This document shows positions 1 to 9,308 of a stretch of 64,000 nucleotides of DNA, one piece after another. Source of the DNA: Clostridiaceae bacterium Marseille-Q3526. Its GTDB lineage: Bacteria > Bacillota > Clostridia > Lachnospirales > Lachnospiraceae. The stretch's first letter is position 1; every line of letters begins with the position of its first letter. The translations under genes and the position numbers were made by a program. The notes under the pieces are model-generated. The model ran no database searches. It worked only from the letters and a program-made list of their open reading frames with translations, and had not been told where the DNA came from. The stretch is from the NCBI GenBank assembly GCA_018223375.1, contig JAGTTS010000001.1, positions 551,473 through 615,472 on the forward strand, written 5' to 3'.

Positions 1-1847
1 TCTCTTGCACTGTGGTGGAGGGCAGTGAGGAACGCTACCAGTTCTCCTGGCCGGACAAGAAGAAGTCCGTTCTTCTTGCCAATGCACCGATTAACAAGAC
101 GCTGCGTCCTTGCAGAGAGGAAAGCGTAAATTTTGATACCACAGAAAACCTCTATATCGAGGGCGACAACCTCGAAGTGTTGAAGCTGTTGCAGGAAACC
201 TATCTCGGCAAAATCAAGATGATTTATATTGATCCTCCGTATAACACAGGAAATGACTTTGTGTACGAGGATGACTTTGCTCAGAATACAGACGAGTATC
301 TTGCCAATAGTGGGCAGTTTGATGAGGACGGAAACAGACTTGTCAAGAATTTGGATAGCAACGGTCGTTTTCATACAGATTGGTTGAATATGATTTATCC
401 TCGCCTCAAGCTTGCAAAGGATTTGTTATCGGATGATGGTGTAATTTTTATCAGTTTAGATAGCAATGAGATTGACAATCTCATAAAGTTATGTAATGAA
501 GTCTTTGGAGAAAGTAACTTTGTTGATTGTATCACTTGGAATAAACGAGTCCCGAAGAATGATAATAACGGCATCGGCAACATTCATGAGTATATTTTAG
601 CCTATGTTAAGAACTCTTCATACAAAAGGCAGTTCACAATGCAAAAAGACGGGCTTGATGAAATATACGACTTACTTGCTGACTTAAAAAGGAAGAAAGT
701 TCCCATTGAAGAAGCCGAGCATCAACTTAAACAATTGTATAAAGTAAAAGGTTATGACAGAGGTATAACCTTGTACAATTCTTTGGATGATAACTACGAA
801 CCATGGGGAAAAATCAACATGAGTTGGCCTAATGCTGATACCTTTGGCCCTCGGTACGATGTTCTACATCCTATCACAAAGAAGCCAACTAAAGTTCCAG
901 ATCGAGGATGGCGTTGGAGTGAAGCTACATTTAACGAAAATGTTGACTTTAATAATATTGTACCAAGATATGACGGAAGTTATGTCTGTGGAAATATTTG
1001 GTTTGCCAAGGATGAGAATACTCAGCCAAGTTCTATTAAATATTTAAGAGATGTTGCTCGTATGCTTCTCCGTTCGATAATTAGCTTAAAGAGTGATGGC
1101 GGAATTGAGGTCGAAAAGATTTTTGAAGGAAAGAGTTTCTTTCCTTATCCTAAGCCCGTTGCCCTTATGCGCCTTTTGATTGATTCTCTGGATGAAAAGG
1201 AAGGCATCTTTCTTGACTTTTTTTCTGGCTCCGCTACCACCGCCCATGCAGTCATGCAATTGAATGCAGAAGATGACGGAAATCGTAGGTTCATTATGGT
1301 CCAGCTTCCAGAAGAAACGGGTGAAAAAAGCGAAGCCTATAAAGCAGGCTATAAAAATATCTGCGAAATTGGAAAAGAGCGTATCCGTCGTGCTGGCAAG
1401 AAAATCAAGGAGGATAGTCCTTTGACCACGCAAAACCTTGATATCGGTTTCCGTGTCTTGAAATGTGATACATCCAACATGAAGGATGTTTACTACAGCC
1501 CTACTGACTTTGATATAAACCTGCTGGATATGATGGCCGACAACATCAAGGAGGACAGAACCCCGGAGGATCTGCTGTTCCAGGTGATGCTGGATCTGGG
1601 TGTTACTCTTTCTAGCAAAATTGAGGAAACCACCATTGCCGGCAAGAAGGTCTTTGATGTAGCGGACGGCTTCCTGGTTGCCTGCTTTGATAAGGATGTC
1701 AGTGATGAAACAATCAAAGCGATTGCTCAGAAGCAGCCTTACTACTTTGTAATGCGGGACAGTTCTCTGGCAAATGACAGTGTTGCTACTAACTTCGAGC
1801 AGATTTTTGCAACCTACAGTCCGGACACAGTAAGGAAGGTGCTTTGA
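1..1847 (+). CDS. mod: Type III restriction-modification methyltransferase subunit (Mod), 5' end outside window
   Basis: DNA adenine-N6 methyltransferase that also supplies target recognition to the type III Mod-Res complex. The frame is open to the window edge, so the true start lies upstream and roughly the first 50-70 residues of the family are missing. Counting from the GTG at 12, the catalytic DPPYNTGND motif (about residue 74) precedes the SAM-binding DFFSGSATTAHAV motif (about residue 403), the order typical of beta-class methylases. The variable stretch between them is the expected target-recognition domain. The RhuM gene starts one base after the stop and res overlaps that gene, so the three form one operon. 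Family assignment is firm; the recognition site cannot be read from sequence. Confidence 0.95.
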   Translation, partial: SCTVVEGSEERYQFSWPDKKKSVLLANAPINKTLRPCREESVNFDTTENLYIEGDNLEVLKLLQETYLGKIKMIYIDPPYNTGNDFVYEDDFAQNTDEYLANSGQFDEDGNRLVKNLDSNGRFHTDWLNMIYPRLKLAKDLLSDDGVIFISLDSNEIDNLIKLCNEVFGESNFVDCITWNKRVPKNDNNGIGNIHEYILAYVKNSSYKRQFTMQKDGLDEIYDLLADLKRKKVPIEEAEHQLKQLYKVKGYDRGITLYNSLDDNYEPWGKINMSWPNADTFGPRYDVLHPITKKPTKVPDRGWRWSEATFNENVDFNNIVPRYDGSYVCGNIWFAKDENTQPSSIKYLRDVARMLLRSIISLKSDGGIEVEKIFEGKSFFPYPKPVALMRLLIDSLDEKEGIFLDFFSGSATTAHAVMQLNAEDDGNRRFIMVQLPEETGEKSEAYKAGYKNICEIGKERIRRAGKKIKEDSPLTTQNLDIGFRVLKCDTSNMKDVYYSPTDFDINLLDMMADNIKEDRTPEDLLFQVMLDLGVTLSSKIEETTIAGKKVFDVADGFLVACFDKDVSDETIKAIAQKQPYYFVMRDSSLANDSVATNFEQIFATYSPDTVRKVL

Positions 1848-1848
1848 T

Positions 1849-2898
1849 ATGGCTGAGAAAAAGGCATTACCGATTCGCAGCTCGGCAGCAGAATATCTGA
1901 CTTTCGTGGCTTCCACCGGGGAGAGCGATGCCAGTTTTGAAATGCGGTATGAGGACGAAAATATCTGGCTGACCCAGAAGATGATGGCAGCGCTGTATGA
2001 TGTAACCAAGCAGACGATTTCCCAGCATATCAATCGAATCTATGTAGACGGCGAGCTGACACCAGAGGCAACTGTCAAGAAATACTTGACAGTTCAAACC
2101 GAGGGAAATCGACAGGTCAGCCGAAGCCAGGACCACTACAATCTTCAAATGATCATTGCCGTGGGCTTTAAAGTGAACAATCAGCGGGCGGTGCAGTTCC
2201 GCAAGTGGGCAGGACAAATTGTGAAAGACCATACCATTCAGGGCTGGACAATGGATGTGGAACGGCTGAAAAAAGGCCATATGTTCACAGACGAATATTT
2301 TGATCGCCAGTTGCAGCAGATTCGGGAAATCCGTCTGTCGGAACGGAAGTTCTATCAGAAGGTAACGGATCTATATGCAACAGCCTTTGATTATGACAAA
2401 AATGCAAAAACTACCCGTCTGTTCTTCCAGACGGTTCAGAACAAAATGCACTTTGCCGTTCATCGCCATACAGCGGCAGAACTGATTGTGGAGCGTGCTG
2501 ACGCAAATAAGGAACACATGGGGTTGACTACCTGGGAGAACGCTCCAGATGGAAAAATTCTGAAAGCCGATGTGACGATTGCAAAAAACTATCTGAGCAA
2601 AGAAGAAATGAATTATTTGGAGCGGATTGTATCGTTATATCTGGATTATGCAGAGCTGCAAGCCGAGCGGAAAATCCCTATGAGTATGGAGGATTGGGCA
2701 AAGCGCCTGGACGGTTTCCTGGAGTTTAATGGAAATGAACTGCTCACAGGCCCAGGAAAAATCAGTGCAGAGCAGGCCAAACTCCATGCGGAAACGGAAT
2801 ACGAAAAGTACCGTATTATTCAGGATCGTCTGTATGAGAGCGACTTTGACCGTTTTCTTATGTTGGAACAGGAGGTGCGCCCGGAAGATGAAATTTAA
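1849..2898 (+). CDS. RhuM-family virulence/DNA-binding-like protein inside the type III R-M operon
   Basis: Protein of 349 residues matching the RhuM family (first described in the Salmonella SPI-3 island), whose biochemical role is not established. The N-terminal part (about residues 15-110) holds the recognisable block ENIWLTQKMMAALYDVTKQT, which looks like a helix-turn-helix-type fold, followed by a FRKWA motif near residue 123. The C-terminal half is charged and helical. The ATG is one base after the mod stop with AAGGAAGGT upstream, and its last 11 bases overlap res, so it should be translationally coupled to both. RhuM genes often sit in R-M islands; a regulatory or accessory defence role is an inference only. 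Confidence 0.88.
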   Translation: MAEKKALPIRSSAAEYLTFVASTGESDASFEMRYEDENIWLTQKMMAALYDVTKQTISQHINRIYVDGELTPEATVKKYLTVQTEGNRQVSRSQDHYNLQMIIAVGFKVNNQRAVQFRKWAGQIVKDHTIQGWTMDVERLKKGHMFTDEYFDRQLQQIREIRLSERKFYQKVTDLYATAFDYDKNAKTTRLFFQTVQNKMHFAVHRHTAAELIVERADANKEHMGLTTWENAPDGKILKADVTIAKNYLSKEEMNYLERIVSLYLDYAELQAERKIPMSMEDWAKRLDGFLEFNGNELLTGPGKISAEQAKLHAETEYEKYRIIQDRLYESDFDRFLMLEQEVRPEDEI

Positions 2899-5800
2899 CT
2901 TTAAGATACAGCAATACCAAACCGATGCCGTCGATGCGGTTGTAAAGGTATTTCAAGGTCAGGGATATCACGATAAAATCAGCTATATCCGAGACTTGGG
3001 CAAAAAACAGGAAAATCAGCAGATGCGGTTGAATGTTGATATGGATCAGCAATATTCTCTTGATATGGGACAATCTCATCAACTGAATATCTACGATATG
3101 GATGATGATACCGGCTACAAGAACGAATTGATTGAGTTATCTGATGAGCAACTTTTAATCAATATTCAAAAGCTTCAAAGCCAAAACAATATTAAGCAGT
3201 CCAAAGCACTTGTAAAGGATTTGGGCAGATGCAGTCTTGATATCGAAATGGAGACCGGCACCGGTAAGACCTATGTGTATATCAAAACTATGTTCGAGCT
3301 GAACAAGAGGTACGGCTGGAGTAAGTTCATTGTGGTTGTGCCTTCGATTGCCATTCGTGAGGGCGTGAAGAAGTCCTTTGAAATTACCGCTGATCACTTT
3401 ATGGAGCATTACGGCAAGAAAGCCCGTTTCTTTGTCTACAACAGTTCTAACCTGAATCAGCTGGATAACTTTTCGTCCAGCTCCGGCATCAATGTAATGA
3501 TTATCAATACGCAGGCGTTTGCATCTTCTCTGAAAGAAGATGGCAGAAGCAAAGAAGCCCGTATTATTTATTCTAAGCGTGATGAATTTGGCTCTCGCCG
3601 TCCGATTGATGTTATCAAAGCGAACAGACCAATCATTATTCTGGATGAGCCGCAGAAAATGGGTGGAGCCGTTACGCAGAAGGCTCTGAAGAACTTTAAC
3701 CCTCTGTTTACGCTGAACTACTCTGCAACTCATGCCGTGCAGCATAATACCGTTTATGTACTGGATGCTCTGGATGCGTTTAATAAGCGTTTGGTTAAGA
3801 AAATTGAAGTTAAGGGATTTGAAGTGAAAAACTTCCGTGGAACAGACAGCTATCTATTCCTGGAGCAGATTGTTCTTTCTTCTAAGAAGCCGCCAATGGC
3901 TCGTATTGAGCTGGAAATCGGTTATAACAAGTCCATTAACCGTGAAACCCGTATGCTTGGCGTTGGCGATGACCTTTACTATGTATCTCAGGAAATGGAG
4001 CAGTATAAGGGATATACAATCTCAGATATTGACCCGTTCCGTGGAACTGTGACTTTTACTAATGGTGAGACAATCCAAACCGGTGAAGTTTCCGGTGATG
4101 TGTCTGAGTCGGATATGCGTAGAATTCAGATTCGTGAGACCATTCTTTCTCATTTTGAGAAGGAAGAAAAGCTGTTCAATATGGGAATTAAGTCTCTTTC
4201 TCTATTCTTTATTGATGAAGTTGCCAAGTATCGTCAATATGATGCTGATGGCAATGAAGTCCTTGGAGAATATGGACAGATGTTTGAGCAGGAATATCTG
4301 AATGTGCTGAACGAGTACATTACGGTATTTGATACGCCATATCAGAAATATCTGAAGTCTACTTGCAGTGATGTTTCTGCTGTACACAAAGGTTATTTCA
4401 GTATTGATAAAAAGACCGGTCACAGCATTGACAGTCAGCTGAAGCGTGGCAGTGAATTTTCGGACGATATTTCTGCCTATGATTTGATTTTGAAGAATAA
4501 AGAACGCCTGCTTTCCTTTGAAGAGCCAACACGATTTATTTTCTCTCACTCCGCACTGCGTGAAGGCTGGGACAACCCGAATGTTTTCCAGATTTGCACG
4601 CTGAAACATTCTGACAGCCAGACAGCGAAGCGTCAGGAAGTTGGTCGTGGTCTGCGTCTTTGTGTAAACCAGCATGGTAACCGTATGGATGCCGAAAGCT
4701 GTGGTGACAGTGTCCACGATATCAATATGTTGACGGTTATTGCAAGCGAAAGCTACAAGGGATTTGTTGCCGATCTTCAAAGTGATATTAAGACTGTCCT
4801 TTATGACAGACCTACTACAGCAAGCAGTGAATACTTTAATGGTAAATATGTCAAGATGGATGGAACACCGACTCTTATTGACAAGAATGCAGCAGATGTC
4901 ATTGAGTTCTATCTAATCAGCAATGGTTATGTGGATATGAAGCGTAAGGTTACAGACAAGTACCGTACCGATGTGAAGATGGGAACTGTTGCTCCGCTGC
5001 CGGAAGAAATCCAGCCAATGGCAGAAGGTATTCATACCTTGATTCAATCCGTTTACGATGACAGTGTTCTCAAGGATATGTTTACCGATGGTCACGAGAC
5101 AAAGGTGAAAGACAATCCGCTGAATGATAACTTTGCAAAAGCTGAGTTCCAGGCACTGTGGAAGCAGATCAATCACAAGTACGCTTATACCGTTGAGTTT
5201 GACAGCAATGAGCTGATTCGTAAGTCCGTTGACCATATCAATGAAAAATTATTTGTTGCAGAACTGCAATATACCACAACGGTTGGCAGACAGAAAGCAA
5301 AAATGGATGAATATGAGGTTGGTCGTGGTGATTCTTTTGTAAGAGAAAGCTCTGGAACTTATACGTTAAAACATACTCAGACGAGTCAGATTAAATACGA
5401 TCTCATAGGAAAAGTTTCTGAAGGCACAGTATTAACACGTAAAACGGTAGCTGCTATTTTGAAAGGCTTACGAGTAGATAAACTCTATATGTTTAAGAAC
5501 AATCCGGAAGAGTTTATCTCCAAGGTGATCAAGCTTATTAAAGAGCAGAAAGCCACAATGATTGTTGAGCATATTTCTTATGACCAGATTGATGGAGAGT
5601 ATGACAGCACAATCTTTACGGCAGAAAAGAGTGCCCAGACCTTTGATAAGGCATTTCGAGCAAACAAGGCAATTCAGGATTATGTGTTTACAGATGGTTC
5701 TGCTGAAAAGAGTATAGAGCGTCGTTTTGCAGAGGACTTGGATGCCGCACAAGAGGTTTGTGTTTATGCGAAACTTCCGAAAGGATTTCATATTCCAACT

Positions 5801-6034
5801 CCGGTAGGCAATTATTCTCCAGACTGGGCGATTGCATTCTATGAGGGGACTGTAAAGCACATTTTCTTTGTTGCTGAAACGAAGGGTACTATGGAGAACT
5901 TGAATCTCAGACCGATTGAACAGGCAAAAATTTCATGTGCTAAAAAGCTGTTCAATGAAATGTCTACAAGCAAAGTGAAATATCATGATGTAGACAGCTA
6001 CCAGAATCTGCTGAATGTGATGAAGTCATTGTAG
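2888..6034 (+). CDS. res: Type III restriction endonuclease subunit (Res)
   Basis: ATP-dependent helicase-nuclease subunit of the type III R-M complex, 1,048 residues from the chosen ATG. That start has GGAGGT upstream and overlaps the RhuM stop by 11 bases; a longer frame opening at 2729 lies wholly inside rhuM and is unlikely. Visible motifs, in order: Walker A METGTGKT (about residue 120), DEPQ box (ILDEPQKM, about 250), SF2 motif VI region QTAKRQEVGRGLRL (about 577), and a C-terminal PD-(D/E)xK nuclease (SPDWA at about 977, VAETKGT at about 995). All catalytic elements are present, so Res appears intact. The gene is followed by a long perfect inverted repeat. Confidence 0.95.
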   Translation: MKFNFKIQQYQTDAVDAVVKVFQGQGYHDKISYIRDLGKKQENQQMRLNVDMDQQYSLDMGQSHQLNIYDMDDDTGYKNELIELSDEQLLINIQKLQSQNNIKQSKALVKDLGRCSLDIEMETGTGKTYVYIKTMFELNKRYGWSKFIVVVPSIAIREGVKKSFEITADHFMEHYGKKARFFVYNSSNLNQLDNFSSSSGINVMIINTQAFASSLKEDGRSKEARIIYSKRDEFGSRRPIDVIKANRPIIILDEPQKMGGAVTQKALKNFNPLFTLNYSATHAVQHNTVYVLDALDAFNKRLVKKIEVKGFEVKNFRGTDSYLFLEQIVLSSKKPPMARIELEIGYNKSINRETRMLGVGDDLYYVSQEMEQYKGYTISDIDPFRGTVTFTNGETIQTGEVSGDVSESDMRRIQIRETILSHFEKEEKLFNMGIKSLSLFFIDEVAKYRQYDADGNEVLGEYGQMFEQEYLNVLNEYITVFDTPYQKYLKSTCSDVSAVHKGYFSIDKKTGHSIDSQLKRGSEFSDDISAYDLILKNKERLLSFEEPTRFIFSHSALREGWDNPNVFQICTLKHSDSQTAKRQEVGRGLRLCVNQHGNRMDAESCGDSVHDINMLTVIASESYKGFVADLQSDIKTVLYDRPTTASSEYFNGKYVKMDGTPTLIDKNAADVIEFYLISNGYVDMKRKVTDKYRTDVKMGTVAPLPEEIQPMAEGIHTLIQSVYDDSVLKDMFTDGHETKVKDNPLNDNFAKAEFQALWKQINHKYAYTVEFDSNELIRKSVDHINEKLFVAELQYTTTVGRQKAKMDEYEVGRGDSFVRESSGTYTLKHTQTSQIKYDLIGKVSEGTVLTRKTVAAILKGLRVDKLYMFKNNPEEFISKVIKLIKEQKATMIVEHISYDQIDGEYDSTIFTAEKSAQTFDKAFRANKAIQDYVFTDGSAEKSIERRFAEDLDAAQEVCVYAKLPKGFHIPTPVGNYSPDWAIAFYEGTVKHIFFVAETKGTMENLNLRPIEQAKISCAKKLFNEMSTSKVKYHDVDSYQNLLNVMKSL

Positions 6035-6078
6035 ATTTATTGGTAGATATCATTGCTTGAGGAAGAACGGAAAGTATA

Positions 6079-6120
6079 TTAGATTAGGCGACCAATAGTG
6101 TAATTGGTCGCCTAATCTAA
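6079..6120. terminator. 18-bp perfect inverted repeat between convergent res and tnpV
   Basis: Two 18-base arms (6079-6096 and 6103-6120) are exact reverse complements around a 6-base loop. The hairpin lies between the 3' ends of res and tnpV, so a bidirectional terminator is likely. The flanking T-tract is poor on both strands, so a transposon-related palindrome is an alternative. Confidence 0.6.
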
Positions 6121-6125
6121 TCACG

Positions 6126-6518
6126 CTATGAAGTTGTTTGCTCAGCAAAAATCAGCTCTTTGAGGATGATTTCCTCCGCACGGTTGCGGATGTTATTCAT
6201 GGCTCTGACCCATGCAAGCTGATTCTGTTCTTTCAGTTGGTCATTGATACCTTCTTTCTCTGCCAACTGAATTACAAGCAGGTCGAGCTTATTTCGAGCC
6301 TGAGTGTCAATCTCTGCGAGATAGCTATACAGCTTGCCGCTGAGAACGAGAACGGTGTAGACCATAGAACGATGCTGTCTGAGGTAGTGCTGGTGTTTTC
6401 TGCCCCAGATACCGATGGTGTGGATTGCTTCTTCTGGGATGACCAAACACGGCAGATAATAATTTCCATACAGTTCATACCAAAGACTGTTGCTGTTGTC
6501 GTAGATATATTTTTCCAT
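6126..6518 (-). CDS. tnpV: TnpV-family transposon-encoded protein
   Basis: Small protein (130 residues) of the TnpV type carried by Firmicutes integrative elements. Recognisable features are the opening Y-x-WYELYGNYYLPCLVIP block, a central IGIWGRKHQHYLRQHR segment and the C-terminal AWVRAMNNIRNRAEEI helix. Its molecular role is unknown. The start at 6518 is chosen because GGAGG sits 8 bases upstream; the ATG at 6533 overlaps that ribosome site. The gene is convergent with res and marks the 1-6.6 kb stretch as mobile or accessory DNA. No recombinase accompanies it inside the window. Confidence 0.85.
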   Translation of the reverse strand: MEKYIYDNSNSLWYELYGNYYLPCLVIPEEAIHTIGIWGRKHQHYLRQHRSMVYTVLVLSGKLYSYLAEIDTQARNKLDLLVIQLAEKEGINDQLKEQNQLAWVRAMNNIRNRAEEIILKELIFAEQTTS

Positions 6519-6540
6519 ATTGCAAACCTCCATGCATCAA

Positions 6541-6735
6541 TGAATAGATAGAAAATTAAGTCATTTCGAGATAAAAACAGGTGAAGTGAATCAACAGTTC
6601 GTGGCTACAAGTTGGCTACAAAGTTCATAAAGACTGTTTGTAAAGCGTGGAATGTGTGGAATATCTGGACAAAAGCCACACTTTTAATGCGCATTATTAC
6701 GAGGTATTAAGGTCTGGCACTCGAGAGACGGAATC
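6541..6735. other. Intergenic stretch at the presumed island/chromosome junction
   Basis: No convincing gene. It contains a tandem TGGCTACAA motif (two copies within about 20 bases near 6602-6621) between the accessory R-M/tnpV block and the chromosomal subtilase gene. A small reading frame from 6647 overlaps the subtilase in another phase and shows no family features. An attachment-site remnant is possible but unproven. Confidence 0.35.
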
Positions 6736-7686
6736 ATGTATACATTGCCCTGTCCGCCTGAATATTCTGATAGAAAAGGAAGAAGGAAACTGGGAATGGA
6801 TCAGGCAAAGAATTGGATTCACTGCGACGGAGCGTATCGGCTTGGCCTGACAGGAAAGGGTGTTGGAGTAGCAGTTCTGGATACGGGGATTTTTCCCCAC
6901 CGGGATTTTGAGGATAGAGTCGTCTGCTTTGTAGATTTTGTCAAGGGGAGAAGAGAGCCTTATGACGACAACGGTCATGGGACGCACATTGCAGGGATTA
7001 TAGGAGGTGCCGGCCTGGAGTCGGGCGGACGGTATCACGGCGTCGCGCCAGGGTGCAGCCTGATCAGCCTGAAGGTGCTGGATCACAGGGGAAATGGGTA
7101 CGCCTCCGACGTTCTGGCCGGCTTGAAGTGGATCCGGGAACACAAAGAGGAGTTTGGCATACGGATTGTAAACATATCGGTCGGTTCCTTTAATAAGAAA
7201 GGGATGGATGAAAATTCAGCTCTTGTCAAGGGAGTGGACGCCGCCTGGGATGCGGGACTGGTAGTGGTGGTAGCGGCTGGAAATAACGGTCCAGGGCGCT
7301 ATACCATCACTACGCCGGGAATCAGCCGCAAGGTGATTACTGTGGGCTGCTCAGACGATCATAAGGAGGTGGACGTAGCCGGGAGCAGAATGGTCGACTA
7401 TTCTGGGAGGGGGCCTACCAGCGCCTGTGTGCTGAAGCCGGATATCATAGCGCCCGGCTCGCACATTATCAGCTGCGCCAACAGAAGCGGCTGCTATACA
7501 GGAAAGAGCGGCACATCCATGTCGACGCCTCTGGTATCTGGAGCCATTGCCCTGCTTTTAGAAAAATATCCGGATATGACGAATCTGGAGGTGAAGCTCC
7601 GCCTGAGGGAGAGGGCAGTAGATTTGGGACTTCCCCGGAATCAGCAGGGCTGGGGGCTTCTCGACGTAGGACGTTTCGTGGAATAA
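6736..7686 (+). CDS. S8 family (subtilisin-like) serine peptidase, probably intracellular
   Basis: Subtilase of 316 residues with a complete triad: Asp49 in VAVLDTG, His81 in NGHGTHIAG and Ser261 in SGTSMSTP, plus oxyanion Asn183 in AAGNNG. There is no signal peptide and only about 40 residues precede the catalytic domain, which suggests an intracellular-type subtilase without a classical prodomain. The start has only a weak ribosome site (GACGGA region), but no better in-frame start exists before the upstream stop at 6685. A metallo-hydrolase gene follows 14 bases later, suggesting co-transcription. The substrate is unknown. Confidence 0.9.
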   Translation: MYTLPCPPEYSDRKGRRKLGMDQAKNWIHCDGAYRLGLTGKGVGVAVLDTGIFPHRDFEDRVVCFVDFVKGRREPYDDNGHGTHIAGIIGGAGLESGGRYHGVAPGCSLISLKVLDHRGNGYASDVLAGLKWIREHKEEFGIRIVNISVGSFNKKGMDENSALVKGVDAAWDAGLVVVVAAGNNGPGRYTITTPGISRKVITVGCSDDHKEVDVAGSRMVDYSGRGPTSACVLKPDIIAPGSHIISCANRSGCYTGKSGTSMSTPLVSGAIALLLEKYPDMTNLEVKLRLRERAVDLGLPRNQQGWGLLDVGRFVE

Positions 7687-7700
7687 GTAAAGGAGAACAT

Positions 7701-8519
7701 ATGAGATTTACAGTATTAAATGAAAATACGGCGGGAAAGAGAGGATTTCTGGCAGAACACGGACTCTCAGTCCTGATTGTTCACCAGGGGGGAAAGATTT
7801 TGTTCGATACAGGGCAGACAGACGTTTTTTTGCACAATGCAGAGAAAATAGGGGAGACTCTGTCTGATCTGGACGCCATTATCCTGAGCCATGGCCATTT
7901 CGATCACTGCGGCGGGCTGGAATATCTGGCAAAACAGAGGAAGCTGCCTCCTGTTTATGTGCGGAAAACAGCCTTCTTAAATAAGCAGGCAATCAATGAT
8001 GATAAAAAAACGTATCGCATAATCGGTATTCCATGGAAACAGGAGCTTCTTCGGGAAACGGAGGTTCTGACAGAGGATAAGCAGGAAATTTTTCCGGGAG
8101 TGTGGGTGCTGGGAAACGTGCCCTATACAGTGCCGTTTGAGAAAAAACCGGGAATTTTTTTCATTGACAGAGGAGGAGAAAAACAGCCGGATTATATGGA
8201 GGATGAGCAGCTTCTTGTAATAGAGACAGAAAAAGGACTCTGCGTATTTGCCGGATGCTGCCATGCAGGTATTATAAACTGCCTGTCCTATGTGAAAAAA
8301 TCCTTTCCAGGCAGGCCTGTTTACAGTGTCCTGGCCGGTATGCACTTATCGGCGGCAGGAGATGAGAGAATCGATCAGACGATTGAAGCCCTGAAAGGGA
8401 TGGATATTTCTGTCTTGATGCCGGTTCACTGTACTGGAATTTATGGGATTGGAAAAATGAAAGCAGTTTTTGGGGATACATGCAGGCTCCTTGAAACTGG
8501 AGCGGCCGTGGATCTGTAG
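7701..8519 (+). CDS. MBL-fold metallo-hydrolase (DHPPS/MTMPT-synthase-like)
   Basis: Metallo-beta-lactamase-fold protein of 272 residues with the metal motif SHGHFDH (His64-x-His66-x-Asp68-His69). Further likely ligands lie in AGCCHAG and in PVHCTG near the C-terminus. The overall pattern (ILFDTGQTDVFLHNA start, IILSHGHFDHCGGL) resembles the dihydropterin/MTMPT-synthase-like subgroup of the fold. Family membership is clear, the substrate is not. It starts 14 bases after the subtilase stop with AAGGAG upstream, and a strong terminator follows, so the two genes likely form a short operon. Confidence 0.88.
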   Translation: MRFTVLNENTAGKRGFLAEHGLSVLIVHQGGKILFDTGQTDVFLHNAEKIGETLSDLDAIILSHGHFDHCGGLEYLAKQRKLPPVYVRKTAFLNKQAINDDKKTYRIIGIPWKQELLRETEVLTEDKQEIFPGVWVLGNVPYTVPFEKKPGIFFIDRGGEKQPDYMEDEQLLVIETEKGLCVFAGCCHAGIINCLSYVKKSFPGRPVYSVLAGMHLSAAGDERIDQTIEALKGMDISVLMPVHCTGIYGIGKMKAVFGDTCRLLETGAAVDL

Positions 8520-8568
8520 GAGACAGGTTTACCGCTCCCAAACTGAAAAGAACAGATAAAAAACAAAT

Positions 8569-8617
8569 AAAAAGGAAGCGTTCCGGCCATAAAACAGCTG
8601 CTTAACGCTTCCTTTTT
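8569..8617. terminator. Bidirectional intrinsic terminator
   Basis: Perfect 14-bp arms (8569-8582 and 8604-8617) with an A-tract on the left and a T-tract on the right. It lies between the convergent hydrolase and ktrA genes and can stop transcription from both sides. Confidence 0.88.
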
Positions 8618-8627
8618 GCTTCATTTC

Positions 8628-9281
8628 TTATTTAGCTGTGGAGAGAAATTTTTTAATATCAGTATTGGCCCCCAGAATGACCAGCGTTTCATTTCCCATA
8701 AAGACGTAATCTGCTCCTGGAAGAGTCCGAAGCTCCTTTCCCAGCTTGACGGCCAGAATGGAGATGTGGTATTTGTTGCGCACATTGATCTGAACAATGC
8801 TTTTTTCTATCCAGCTGGAGGGAACGGGAACCTCGTAGATGGAATGATCCGGAGTCAGCTCAATGTAGTCGAAAATATTGTCGGTGCTGTAGCGGACCGC
8901 AGACCGGATTGCCATCTCTTTTTCTGGATAGACAACCTGATCCGCGCCGTTTCGAAGCAGAAACTTGGCGTGAATATCACGGTTGGCGCGGGAGAGTACA
9001 AACTTAGCGCCCAGATCCTTTAAGAGAGCTGTCGTCTCCAGGGAACTCTGGAAATTATCTCCAATAGCTACGATGCACAAATCAAAATTTCTGACGCCGA
9101 TGGAGGACATATACTGCTCGTTCGTACAGTCTCCAATCTGAGCGCTGGTGACATAGGGAAGGATAGCGTTGATACGCTCCTCCGAAATATCAATCGCCAT
9201 GACCTCATGCTTCAGCTCGTGAAGCTTCATAGCCATAGTAGCGCCGAAACGTCCCAGTCCGATCAAAAGAATTGATTTCAT
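8628..9281 (-). CDS. ktrA: Potassium uptake regulatory subunit, KtrA/TrkA family
   Basis: Cytosolic gating ring protein of a Ktr/Trk potassium system, 217 residues. The N-terminal RCK (TrkA-N) domain shows the nucleotide-binding GLGRFG loop at residues 8-13 and acidic residues after the second strand (AIDIS). A TrkA-C domain occupies about residues 135-217. The ATG has GGAGGTG upstream and lies 27 bases after the partner membrane subunit gene, with which it is co-oriented. In this family the ring binds ATP/ADP or NAD(H) and in some members c-di-AMP at TrkA-C; ligand use here is inference. Confidence 0.93.
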   Translation of the reverse strand: MKSILLIGLGRFGATMAMKLHELKHEVMAIDISEERINAILPYVTSAQIGDCTNEQYMSSIGVRNFDLCIVAIGDNFQSSLETTALLKDLGAKFVLSRANRDIHAKFLLRNGADQVVYPEKEMAIRSAVRYSTDNIFDYIELTPDHSIYEVPVPSSWIEKSIVQINVRNKYHISILAVKLGKELRTLPGADYVFMGNETLVILGANTDIKKFLSTAK

Positions 9282-9308
9282 AAAACACCTCCGTCTGCCT
9301 CTTCCAGC

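Noticed and set aside
1086..2033. Long minus-strand open frame (315 codons) opposite mod and rhuM
   Set aside because: Complementary to two well-supported genes, no family features and no ribosome site; a shadow frame.
6647..6850. Small plus-strand frame overlapping the subtilase start
   Set aside because: Overlaps the subtilase in another phase, shows no domain, and its C-terminal half is only a shifted reading of the peptidase.
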